A DNA stretch of 64,000 bases from CAIYYO01 sp049299895. Its GTDB lineage: Archaea; Altiarchaeota; Altiarchaeia; IMC4; QMZM01. The stretch is taken from positions 1-64,000 of the forward strand of contig JBAQYF010000010.1 of assembly GCA_049299895.1 (NCBI GenBank), given 5' to 3'. How positions within the stretch are numbered: position 1 is the stretch's first letter; every line of letters starts with the position of its first letter. The translations under genes were made by a program, and so were the position numbers. This document shows, piece after piece, positions 8,886-16,218 of the stretch. The notes under the pieces were generated by a model, which did not search any database, was not told where the DNA came from, and saw nothing but the letters and a program-made list of their open reading frames with translations.

Positions 8886-9146
8886 CTACTTATTTTTGAA
8901 TATACCAAGCGCCCTGCCCGCATCAAGCCAGCCTTCGGCATATTCCAAAGCGGCGAGCGCATTCAGATAGTCCCCATTGTCGTAGAAGTGCTTTGCGTCG
9001 CTGTAATATGCGAGCGCCATCGTGCGGAATTCTTCCCGGACTATCTCAAGGTCTATTGAAGCGGGTTTTTCCTCTACAAGCTCTTCGAAACGCGGCCTCG
9101 CCTTCGACAGGTATTTTTCCAGCTTTGCCTTAAGTGCATCGCTCAT
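8886..9146 (-). CDS. DUF357 family protein
   Basis: An 86-residue helical protein matching archaeal DUF357, with the characteristic pattern ALAYYSDAKHFYDNGDY then LAALEYAEGWLDAG in the C-terminal half. The biochemical role is unknown. It overlaps the CRM-domain gene upstream by four bases (ATGA), so the two are co-translated. The cluster with an RNase P subunit and an RNA-binding protein hints at RNA metabolism. Confidence 0.85.
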   Translation of the reverse strand: MSDALKAKLEKYLSKARPRFEELVEEKPASIDLEIVREEFRTMALAYYSDAKHFYDNGDYLNALAALEYAEGWLDAGRALGIFKNK

Positions 9147-9385
9147 CGTTTATTCAGGACGAACGTATTGCCCCGGACGTCGGCAAGGACTGCATTGCAT
9201 TTTTTTGCGACCTCTTCCGCTATCTCTTTTCGGTCTTTTACGCCTTTCGCCGAGCGCAGTATCTTTACTTTAACGGTCTTCTTCTTTTTTACCTGATCAC
9301 GTACTTCTTCGATGAATGAAGCAGTTATTCCGGCCTTGCCCAGCTGGACGACCATTACTTCCTCGACGGGTTCTGTTTTTTCCAT
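9143..9385 (-). CDS. CRM / YhbY-like RNA-binding protein
   Basis: An 80-residue stand-alone CRM domain. Features are the GKAGIT loop (16-21), the helix with EEVRDQVKKKKTVKVK, and the C-terminal RGNTFVLNK strand. Bacterial YhbY associates with pre-50S ribosomes, and archaeal forms are presumed to bind rRNA or RNase P RNA. The usual GxxG loop is present in modified form (GKAG). It lies 52 bases after the RNase P component gene on the same strand. Confidence 0.88.
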   Translation of the reverse strand: MEKTEPVEEVMVVQLGKAGITASFIEEVRDQVKKKKTVKVKILRSAKGVKDRKEIAEEVAKKCNAVLADVRGNTFVLNKR

Positions 9386-9437
9386 TTACGCACCTTTACA
9401 GAGTATTATAGGAACTCGCCGAATATAACAAACGTTT

Positions 9438-9806
9438 TCAGGTCCTGGCTGCGGAATAGCGACTACGCCTGCGTTCCTTGACCTCCGTTACGTACGGATG
9501 GTATTTCTTTTCCCCGCAGGATATGCATTTTGTCTCAACCCTCTTTTCGGAGGAGTTTATGCGGATAACAGACGTCTTCCCGGGGAGCAGATATGCGCCG
9601 CATCCCCTGCAATACCTGCCGCCGTATTCTCTTCCAAGGCGTATGTTGTATTTCATGGCTATGTCGCGGGCTTTGCCAACGTATCTGGAAGCGCCTTCAA
9701 GGTCTCCTGCCAGGGCGGATCGGTCTGCAAGGGAGAATAGTATCTTTATCCTCTCATCCGCTATGTTCTCCCCTTCAGCCCTTGCCCTCCTGCGGGTATT
9801 TTTCAT
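9438..9806 (-). CDS. rnp4: Ribonuclease P protein component 4 (Rpp21/Rpr2 family)
   Basis: A 122-residue RNase P subunit needed for efficient removal of tRNA 5' leaders. An N-terminal helical region is followed by a zinc ribbon with Cys66, Cys69, Cys94 and Cys97 (CRGC and CISC). The C-terminus is Arg-rich. The start overlaps the stop of the upstream peptidase gene by four bases. Length and cysteine spacing match the archaeal family. Confidence 0.92.
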   Translation of the reverse strand: MKNTRRRARAEGENIADERIKILFSLADRSALAGDLEGASRYVGKARDIAMKYNIRLGREYGGRYCRGCGAYLLPGKTSVIRINSSEKRVETKCISCGEKKYHPYVTEVKERRRSRYSAART

Positions 9807-10858
9807 TTCCTGTATTCGGTTAGTATCTTTGCGCCGTTCTTCTTTAGGAGGACCGTATCCTCGAAGCGTATCCCGTACTTCCCCGCGATGTATATCCCGG
9901 GTTCTATCGTAAAGACCATATCCTCCAATAGAACGTCCTGTGAATCCCTGCTGATGCCGGGGTTCTCGTGGATGTTCAATCCCACGCCGTGACCGCTGGA
10001 GTGATAGAACTTGTAACCCTTCCGCCCCATGTCCTTCTCGATGAACTCATGAACGTCGCCCGCGACAACTCCCGGCTTCAGCATGTCGATTGCTTCCGCG
10101 CGTAGATTGTCCACGTATTCCAAAAGCCCCTTTGCCGAAGAGTCAACCGAGCCGACAGGTATCGTGCGCGTCATGTCCGAGTAGTACCCGCAGAATCTTC
10201 CCCCCAGGTCCACTACTACCGTGCTCCCCTTCCTTATCTTCCCGGAACCCGCACGCGCATGTATGTCGGCGCTGTTTGCGCCGGAGGAAAGGAGCATCCC
10301 GTCGTCGAACGGGGGCGCATCCGACCCGGCCTTGCGTATGGCATATTCCACATCTGCGAGCGCATCCATCTCTTTTACGCCCGCACGAACGACGGAATAT
10401 GCTTTGCGCATGCCGATGACGGCGATGCCCGCGGCCCTGCGCAGCAGCCCGATCTCAAGGGGGGTCTTCACCATCCTCTGCTGTTCTATTACATCGGTTG
10501 CCGCAAGGTCTATCCCCAGGTCCTTTCTCATGATTTCAAAGCCCATTACAGGAGGATTGTCGACGTATAGGCATTTTATTCCAGATTCTATTATGCGGTT
10601 CTTTACCGCGTCTTTCTCGTAGACCATGACGTCCATCGGATATTTTTTGTCTACGTAGAGATCCGAATAAAGGTCTTTGTATATCTCCCGTGTCCACAGG
10701 AAATTTCCTTCCCTGGTCAGTAGAAGGCGTCCGGTATCTCTTCCAGTAAGGTAGGTCGTATTCTTCGGAGCCGTCACCAGGAGCCCATCCATGCTCTTTT
10801 CTTCCATGAGTTCCCGGAGCCTTTTCACCCTTTTTTCTATCTCTGAAGCAGTTATCAT
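9803..10858 (-). CDS. pepQ: Xaa-Pro aminopeptidase / prolidase (M24 family)
   Basis: A 351-residue metallopeptidase cleaving X-Pro bonds. The N-terminal creatinase-like domain (about 1-125) is followed by the pita-bread domain with all five metal ligands: Asp217, Asp228, His290, Glu319 and Glu333, within VVDLGG, SDMTRT, SSGHGVG, TIEPGIY and IRFEDT. It is the first gene of a minus-strand group with rnp4, the CRM protein and DUF357. Its promoter region faces the LSm gene. Substrate range (dipeptides versus longer peptides) cannot be decided from sequence. Confidence 0.93.
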   Translation of the reverse strand: MITASEIEKRVKRLRELMEEKSMDGLLVTAPKNTTYLTGRDTGRLLLTREGNFLWTREIYKDLYSDLYVDKKYPMDVMVYEKDAVKNRIIESGIKCLYVDNPPVMGFEIMRKDLGIDLAATDVIEQQRMVKTPLEIGLLRRAAGIAVIGMRKAYSVVRAGVKEMDALADVEYAIRKAGSDAPPFDDGMLLSSGANSADIHARAGSGKIRKGSTVVVDLGGRFCGYYSDMTRTIPVGSVDSSAKGLLEYVDNLRAEAIDMLKPGVVAGDVHEFIEKDMGRKGYKFYHSSGHGVGLNIHENPGISRDSQDVLLEDMVFTIEPGIYIAGKYGIRFEDTVLLKKNGAKILTEYRK

Positions 10859-10936
10859 ATTATCATCCCGGTTTGTTTGTTTTTTATTTGCTTTCTCCTT
10901 AGTATTATTATCTTTTAATATTTTAGGTGATTATAT

Positions 10937-11143
10937 ATGAAACCATTGGATGTATTAAGCGATTTACTGGACAATCAGGTGATGGTAAGACTGAAGAACG
11001 GACTAGTTATAACAGGGAAACTGAAGGCCTTTGACATTCACATAAACCTCGTACTAGAAGACGCGTCCTTCCAGGACGGCGATCTGGAGAAGAAATTCAA
11101 GCACATGTTCCTGAGAGGAGACATGGTGATATTCATATCCTAA
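10937..11143 (+). CDS. LSm / Sm-like archaeal RNA-binding protein
   Basis: A 68-residue Sm-fold protein that forms ring oligomers binding U-rich RNA. The Sm1 motif (VMVRLKNGLVITGKLKAFD, then HINLVLEDA) and the Sm2 motif (MFLRGDMVIFI) are both intact. AGGTGAT lies eight bases before the ATG. L37e follows 76 bases downstream, the usual archaeal gene pair, although a T-rich run and its own TATA box separate them here. Confidence 0.96.
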   Translation: MKPLDVLSDLLDNQVMVRLKNGLVITGKLKAFDIHINLVLEDASFQDGDLEKKFKHMFLRGDMVIFIS

Positions 11144-11148
11144 AAAGA

Positions 11149-11168
11149 GTTCTTTTTCTCTTTTTAAT
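11149..11168 (+). terminator. T-rich terminator after LSm gene
   Basis: TTCTTTTTCTCTTTTTAA begins five bases after the LSm stop. Oligo-T tracts of this kind end archaeal transcripts. A separate TATA box for L37e follows. Confidence 0.45.
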
Positions 11169-11193
11169 TATTTATTTATAACCCGGAAAAACC

Positions 11194-11203
11194 CTTATAA
11201 ATA
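11194..11203 (+). promoter_or_regulatory. TATA box for rpl37e
   Basis: CTTATAAATA lies 17-26 bases before the L37e ATG at 11220. At the usual 22-27 base spacing, transcription would begin at or very near the ATG, so the messenger would be essentially leaderless. This agrees with the absence of a ribosome-binding site. Confidence 0.5.
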
Positions 11204-11219
11204 CCCTATATAAAGCAAA

Positions 11220-11381
11220 ATGAAAGGAACTAGAAGCTTCGGAAAGATGGGCAAAAGGCACACCCATATAAGGTGCGGCCGTTGCGGAAAACCTGCCTTC
11301 CACGTAAGACAGAAGATATGCGCATCATGCGGATTCGGAAAGAGTGCCAAGCTACAGTGCAAGACACACCCGTCGGAATAA
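11220..11381 (+). CDS. rpl37e: Ribosomal protein L37e
   Basis: A 53-residue zinc-ribbon ribosomal protein of the large subunit. The sequence begins MKGTRSFGKMGKRHTHIRC and contains CGRC and CASC pairs typical of the family. It ends with TAA at 11379-11381. The start ATG 11220 is immediately downstream of a TATA box. The neighbour LSm gene is its usual partner in archaea. tRNA-Val follows 45 bases later. Confidence 0.95.
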   Translation: MKGTRSFGKMGKRHTHIRCGRCGKPAFHVRQKICASCGFGKSAKLQCKTHPSE

Positions 11382-11426
11382 AAAAGGCTTCTCGTCACGG
11401 ATAAAACAGCGCCGACTAATCAACAT

Positions 11427-11501
11427 GGGCCCATAGTCTAGCTCGGTTATGACGTCGCCTTGACGTGGCGAAGACCCCCGGTTCGAATCCGGGTGAGCCC
11501 A
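11427..11501 (+). tRNA. tRNA-Val (anticodon GAC)
   Basis: A cloverleaf can be drawn. The acceptor is GGGCCCA with TGAGCCC (one C-A mismatch), then a D arm around GTCT...TGAC. The anticodon stem TCGCC/GGCGA encloses TTGACGT, giving anticodon GAC, and the T arm is CCCGG TTCGAAT CCGGG. Discriminator A is at 11501. CCA is not encoded. No intron is visible. Confidence 0.93.
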
Positions 11502-11529
11502 TGATTTTTCTTATTTCTCATGCAGTGAA

Positions 11530-11940
11530 ATGAGCTACGCATCCCCGAAACCAACCGTGGACGCAGTTATCCTGGGTGAAAACTCTATAATTCTAGTAAA
11601 ACGCAGGAATCCCCCGTTTAAAGGCATGTGGGCCCTCCCAGGCGGCTTCGTCGAATGCGGCGAGACCGTAGAAGAAGCGGCCGTGCGCGAGGCGAAGGAG
11701 GAGACCGGCTTAACGATAGAGATCGTACGGCTCTTAGGGGTATATTCCAACCCGAAAAGAGACCCCAGGGGTCCGACGGTCGGGACCGTATTCATCTGCA
11801 AAAGGGTCGGAGGAAAATTGAAGGCAGACACCGACGCTAAAGAAGTAAAAGAATTCTCAGTCAATGATCTGCCGCCTCTTGCTTTTGACCATGAAAAGAT
11901 CGTTGCAGACGCTATAAAATTAGTCAAATCCTTTTCTTAA
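11530..11940 (+). CDS. Nudix hydrolase (ADP-ribose pyrophosphatase-like)
   Basis: A 136-residue Nudix protein with a complete Nudix box at 38-60: GGFVECGE, then REAKEETGL (G-x5-E-x7-REUxEExGU). The short form and the N-terminal PTVDAVIL strand resemble archaeal ADP-ribose pyrophosphatases. The real substrate could be another nucleoside diphosphate derivative. It is a single gene after tRNA-Val. Confidence 0.9.
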   Translation: MSYASPKPTVDAVILGENSIILVKRRNPPFKGMWALPGGFVECGETVEEAAVREAKEETGLTIEIVRLLGVYSNPKRDPRGPTVGTVFICKRVGGKLKADTDAKEVKEFSVNDLPPLAFDHEKIVADAIKLVKSFS

Positions 11941-11964
11941 TCCAACCCACTGGTCTGACTTAGT

Positions 11965-12099
11965 CTACTTAACAAGCCGGTTTATTATCCACAGAACAAT
12001 AAATCCTCCAAGGACCGTAGAAATACTTAATGCCTGGAGTGAAAAATCCATCCGCGCGAAGAATAATAGATAAATCACTATTATCAGTGCCAGAACCAT
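11965..12099 (-). CDS. Possible 44-residue two-helix membrane protein
   Basis: A short ORF, ATG 12099 to TAG 11965. The translation has two hydrophobic segments, VLALIIVIYLLFFARM and ISTVLGGFIVLWII, separated by a short polar turn, and ends RLVK. There is no convincing ribosome site or TATA box. It fills most of the 259-base gap between the Nudix and GAPDH genes. It may be a real small membrane protein or the tail of a decayed gene, since the frame extends upstream without a start (KDCFKC). Confidence 0.3.
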   Translation of the reverse strand: MVLALIIVIYLLFFARMDFSLQALSISTVLGGFIVLWIINRLVK

Positions 12100-12199
12100 T
12101 AAGCACTTAAAGCAGTCCTTGCCAAATTTTTGTTACTCATTTTGAATCCTCAATAAAGAAAAAGATATAAAAATAGGGCTCTTTCGCCCCGTATACTGC

Positions 12200-13195
12200 T
12201 TACTTCGATATGTAGGCCGCGAGGTCTACCAGTCTCTGCGAATATCCTGTCTCATTGTCGTACCAGGATAATACTTTCACCATGTTCTTCTCTATGACCT
12301 TGGTAGACAGCGCGTCTATTATCGAGGAGCTCTTGTTGTTGTTGAAGTCTATCGATACAAGGGGCTCGTCCGTGTATTGCAGTATGCCTTTTAGTTCGTT
12401 TTCGGATGCCGCTTTCAGTGCTGCGTTGACTTCTTCTGCGGTCACGTCCTTGTTCAGCGTTGCGACCAGGTCGACTACTGATACGTTGGGCGTCGGAACC
12501 CTTATGGACATTCCGTCAAGCTTTCCTTTCAGTTCGGGTATGACAAGTGACAGCGCCGAAGCAGCACCTGTTGACGTTGGTATCATGGAAAGGCATGCTG
12601 CTCTTGCCCTTCTTAAGTCCTTGTGCGGCAGGTCTAATAGCATCTGGTCGTTTGTGTAAGAATGGATTGTTGTCATCAGCCCTTTCTGTATCCCGAATTT
12701 GTCGTTCAGGACCTTTGCCATCGGAGCAAGGCAGTTTGTCGTGCAGGAAGCATTTGATATGATGTTATGCTTCTTTGCGTCATACGTCTTTTCGTTCACG
12801 CCCATAACTATCGTCACGTCCGGGTCTTTTGCGGGCGCCGATATGATTACCTTCTTTGCGCCTGCAGTTATGTGTTTTCCTGCGCCTGCTTTATCGGTGA
12901 ATCTTCCGGTCGATTCTATGACGACGTCTACAGCCAACTTGCCCCAGGGGAGCTTTTCGGGGTCTTTTTCTGCGACTATCTGTATTTCTTTGCCTTCGAC
13001 GACTATGGAATTGCCTTTTGCTTTGACGTCTTTATCGTATATGCCGTGGACCGAGTCATATTTCAACAGATACGCCAGTGTCTTTGCGTCTGTGAGGTCG
13101 TTTATGGCAACGAACTCCATATTCTTCGTGCCGAACGCCTGCCTAAAAACGCATCTTCCAATCCGTCCAAATCCGTTTATTGCAATTTTTACCAT
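12200..13195 (-). CDS. gap: Glyceraldehyde-3-phosphate dehydrogenase, bacterial/eukaryal type
   Basis: A 331-residue phosphorylating GAPDH. I chose ATG 13195 (MVKIAINGFGRIG), preceded by AGGTGAT. An upstream in-frame ATG would add 14 non-conserved residues. The Rossmann motif NGFGRIG is at 7-13, and Asp33 after AIN suggests NAD preference. Catalytic Cys151 lies in SNASCTTNCLAP and His178 in TIHSYTNDQ. These motifs are those of bacterial and eukaryal GapA, not of the archaeal class II enzyme, so lateral acquisition is likely. It is divergent from hisG. It serves glycolysis or gluconeogenesis. Confidence 0.95.
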   Translation of the reverse strand: MVKIAINGFGRIGRCVFRQAFGTKNMEFVAINDLTDAKTLAYLLKYDSVHGIYDKDVKAKGNSIVVEGKEIQIVAEKDPEKLPWGKLAVDVVIESTGRFTDKAGAGKHITAGAKKVIISAPAKDPDVTIVMGVNEKTYDAKKHNIISNASCTTNCLAPMAKVLNDKFGIQKGLMTTIHSYTNDQMLLDLPHKDLRRARAACLSMIPTSTGAASALSLVIPELKGKLDGMSIRVPTPNVSVVDLVATLNKDVTAEEVNAALKAASENELKGILQYTDEPLVSIDFNNNKSSSIIDALSTKVIEKNMVKVLSWYDNETGYSQRLVDLAAYISK

Positions 13196-13241
13196 TTTAT
13201 CACCTAATCCGAATAAGTATATTATAGTATTTCGCAAACAC

Positions 13242-13250
13242 TAATATAAA
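13242..13250 (+). promoter_or_regulatory. TATA box for hisG
   Basis: TAATATAAA is centred about 22 bases before the hisG ATG at 13268. No ribosome-binding site is visible (an A/C-rich stretch precedes the ATG), so the transcript is probably leaderless. Confidence 0.45.
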
Positions 13251-13267
13251 CGAAAAAACCCCAAAAA

Positions 13268-14173
13268 ATGATTAAATTTTACATACCCGACGGACACTTA
13301 GAAAGAAAGACCGTGGAATTATTCGAAAAAGCGGGCTACGAAGTATCCATAAGCGACCGGGACTACAACCCGAAGATAGACGATGCCGACATCCTTCTGA
13401 AGAGAATAAGGCCGCAGGATTTTCCTTTTGTTCTGGGCACCGGGAAAGGAGACATTGCGATAACTGGATCGGACATAATAAAGGAATTCCGGCTGCAATA
13501 CCCCGAGATGGCCGGCAACGTAAAAGAACTCCTGGACCTCAGATTCGGGAAAACAAGGCTCTGCGCAGCGATATCCGAGGATGTGTTCCCCGGGATAAAG
13601 ACCGTAGAGGACTACGCCAAAAAATTCAAAGGAAAAGAAGCGGTCGTCGCGACGGAATACCCCAACATCACAGGAGAATACCTGAAAGAGAAGGGCATAA
13701 ATGCGATAATACGCAAGCCCGCGGGAAAGACCGAAGCATGGCTGATTCCCCCGATACCCGAAGCGGACATGATAGTTGAGACAACTGAAACAGGCCGGAC
13801 ACTCAAAGAGAATCATTGCATCATACTGGACACGGTCCTGGAAGCAACGGCTCATCTCGTCTGCAACACAGAAAGCCTGAAAGACAAGGAGAAAAAGAAG
13901 AGGATAGACGAGATAGTCATGTTATTTGGGGGAGTTCTCAAGAGCAAAGGCAAAGTCAACGTCTACATGAACGTACTGAAGGACGCGGACCTCAAGGGAG
14001 TCCTCGATGTGATCAACAGCTACGTGGAAAGGCCCACAGTGACGGATCTGAAAGGAGGAGGACATGACATCTTCATCGTGATAGACGAGAAGAACCTGCG
14101 CCACATACTCCCGGAAGTAAAGAAGATGGGAGCAAGCTCGATCGCCGTCACGAATACGAGAATGGTGGTATAA
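13268..14173 (+). CDS. hisG: ATP phosphoribosyltransferase, long form
   Basis: Catalyses the first step of histidine synthesis, ATP plus PRPP to phosphoribosyl-ATP. At 301 residues it is the long HisG type. The catalytic part (about 1-220) includes GDIAITGSD and the EATAHLVCN segment, and is followed by a C-terminal ACT-like regulatory domain (about 225-301, KGKVNVYMNV to AVTNTRMVV) that confers histidine feedback. No other his genes are in the window. It is transcribed away from GAPDH. Confidence 0.93.
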   Translation: MIKFYIPDGHLERKTVELFEKAGYEVSISDRDYNPKIDDADILLKRIRPQDFPFVLGTGKGDIAITGSDIIKEFRLQYPEMAGNVKELLDLRFGKTRLCAAISEDVFPGIKTVEDYAKKFKGKEAVVATEYPNITGEYLKEKGINAIIRKPAGKTEAWLIPPIPEADMIVETTETGRTLKENHCIILDTVLEATAHLVCNTESLKDKEKKKRIDEIVMLFGGVLKSKGKVNVYMNVLKDADLKGVLDVINSYVERPTVTDLKGGGHDIFIVIDEKNLRHILPEVKKMGASSIAVTNTRMVV

Positions 14174-14391
14174 TGGGATTGATCTCTATCGGGCTGGGAT
14201 ATTTGGATTAATAATTGGAGCCATCTGGATTGAAGACATAAGGTATTGCCGCAGCACTCCCGATCGGCATTTTTGTTTTTTTTCTGGCAGGGATCTATGG
14301 AATAACCGCATACTTTTTCGCCTTCTTTATAGGGGCATTCGTTACCTGGAGGCAAACCTTGCGACTTTCGCTCTTTAGCATCGAAAAATCC
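14172..14391 (+). pseudogene. Decayed membrane-protein fragment
   Basis: Between hisG and the metallophosphoesterases, two plus-strand frames look like pieces of one hydrophobic protein. Frame 14172 gives AGIFGLIIGAIWIED. After a shift near 14240, another frame gives AALPIGIFVFFLAGIYGI, then AYFFAFFIGAFVTW. Joined, they would form two or three membrane helices. There is no intact ORF and no good start. I cannot name the parent family. Confidence 0.3.
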
Positions 14392-16185
14392 TCACTCGCG
14401 TATCGGCGTTCCATAGTTCTGTATCTTATCCTGCATTTCAACGCTTAATTGCTTGACAAGCTCTGCATTATACGAACCGGCAGGCATCGGATCTATCGTA
14501 ATGTTGAATATCTGCTGAGCCGCGATGGCATAAGAACGCGATAACGCAGCAAGCGACCCGTCTTTGACCGCAGGATCAACGTCGGTCGCATAGATCGAAA
14601 CAGTATTGTCGCTGTTGCGTACGATCTGGAAAGTGCGCAGCTGCTGGGGGAATTCCCTTAAGGAGGGGGTTTCTATCTCCCAGAATCCGAGTTCAGGACG
14701 GCCGGGATCAGGGGATCTAAGTGCCGTAACAGTATTTCTGTGACGGTGTCCCGCGATCCACAGGATGAGATTCGGATAGGTATGCAGTTTGGCTATCAGT
14801 TCATTGTCGGTTACGGCAGCATAAGTGCTCCAGGACATTAAAGAGCCTAGGCCGGAACTATCAAGTTCGACGCCTATCGGTATGTGCGCGGCGATGATCA
14901 TAAGCTTGCCTTCAGCCTGACCCTTATCTAGTTCTCTTACAAGCCAGTTGTATCGTTCCAGGTCAATAGAACCGTGTCCATATGCGCCGCCAACAGGATC
15001 GTCGTCTCTCTGGGTGTCGTCGAGCACGATGACCTTGATGGGCATGTTCGCCTTCGGTTCGAACGTATAGCATGCGAATCCGTTTGCTGCGTCCGTTTGG
15101 TTGAATCCGTGCCCTACAGGACTTGTAGAGGTATTAAAAAATTCAGTCATCCACTGTTCTCTAGAAAGAAAACGTCTGCTGGGATCGGCAGGTACCGTTG
15201 GAGCACCGTCCGGGTAGTCGCTGACAACTCCCGCACCCATAACGTCGCCGTAAGGCGTCCGGCCGTCGATTGCGCCCATATGGTAACCGCGGCTTTTTAT
15301 GCCGGTGGAGTTGGGGGTGAATATGTTGCCCTGGTTGATTATTGTATTGCCGGTTAGGGTGGCTTTGATGTATTCGTCGGGAACGAACATACCCATCCAG
15401 AAATGATCGTGGTTGCCGAGAGCCTGATACCAGGGGATCGTCTTATCAAGCCCTGCCGCCTGGTATTCATCCTGATAATCGTTATGCGGTCCGGGGACAG
15501 GATCATCTTTGATACCGGAATCGGGAGTTATGTTCCTGCCGTCTAGGACGTCGATAAACCATCTTAGTTCGTTGTACTGTGCGCTGTTGCAATCGTCGCC
15601 CAGGGAAATGCCGAAATCAAACGGATTATCTTTGTGTAGTTCGTTAACCGTCTGCACGGCTGCGTCGAGAATTTGTGTCGTATACAACATAGCCGGCGAA
15701 TATCCTGAGATAATGCCCCATTTGTAGCCATAATAAACCGCCTGCCCGGGTGATTCCTTGTCGGTGATATGTATGTCGGTCAAGGCAAAGAAATGCAAAA
15801 GGCTTGCAGTATTCGTAACCGATGAATCGTTATACGCAGGCGGCATAAGATCCAGTCTTTTCTGATAATCAATCCCCCCGCCGAACTGCCAGATGCCGTA
15901 ACCATACTGCGAAAAATTAGAGACTTCATAAGAAAGAAGCCTGGGCGAATTTGTTGGAACGGGAACAGGAATAACCGTTCTCTCAAGTGTTGTAAAAATG
16001 CTCGGATCTATCGGATAGCTGACTGGCTTTGTTGTAATCGGATTATTGATATCATCTTTCTTTGAATAATCGGTATTTGGTTCTTGCCAGGGATTTCTGA
16101 TGGACAGAATAACTGTGCAAAGGATTATTGCCCAGGCAATAATCAGTACGATCCCTAACCTAGAATAACGCCCCTTTTTTACCAT
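14392..16185 (-). CDS. Membrane-anchored metallophosphoesterase (TIGR03768-like), copy 1
   Basis: A 597-residue protein. A signal anchor at about 11-30 (LGIVLIIAWAIILCTVIL) places the catalytic domain outside the cell. Calcineurin-like phosphoesterase ligands are visible in order: LTDIHI, SLGDDCNS, LGNHDHFW, AAHIPIG and GHRHRNTV. Length and the added loops match the TIGR03768 family of long metallophosphoesterases with unknown substrate. A close paralog lies 33 bases upstream in the same direction. Each copy has its own N-terminal anchor and complete metal ligands, so both could be active. Confidence 0.88.
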   Translation of the reverse strand: MVKKGRYSRLGIVLIIAWAIILCTVILSIRNPWQEPNTDYSKKDDINNPITTKPVSYPIDPSIFTTLERTVIPVPVPTNSPRLLSYEVSNFSQYGYGIWQFGGGIDYQKRLDLMPPAYNDSSVTNTASLLHFFALTDIHITDKESPGQAVYYGYKWGIISGYSPAMLYTTQILDAAVQTVNELHKDNPFDFGISLGDDCNSAQYNELRWFIDVLDGRNITPDSGIKDDPVPGPHNDYQDEYQAAGLDKTIPWYQALGNHDHFWMGMFVPDEYIKATLTGNTIINQGNIFTPNSTGIKSRGYHMGAIDGRTPYGDVMGAGVVSDYPDGAPTVPADPSRRFLSREQWMTEFFNTSTSPVGHGFNQTDAANGFACYTFEPKANMPIKVIVLDDTQRDDDPVGGAYGHGSIDLERYNWLVRELDKGQAEGKLMIIAAHIPIGVELDSSGLGSLMSWSTYAAVTDNELIAKLHTYPNLILWIAGHRHRNTVTALRSPDPGRPELGFWEIETPSLREFPQQLRTFQIVRNSDNTVSIYATDVDPAVKDGSLAALSRSYAIAAQQIFNITIDPMPAGSYNAELVKQLSVEMQDKIQNYGTPIRE

Positions 16186-16218
16186 CTTGATTGTAGTTTT
16201 GAAATAACAGTCTTATAT

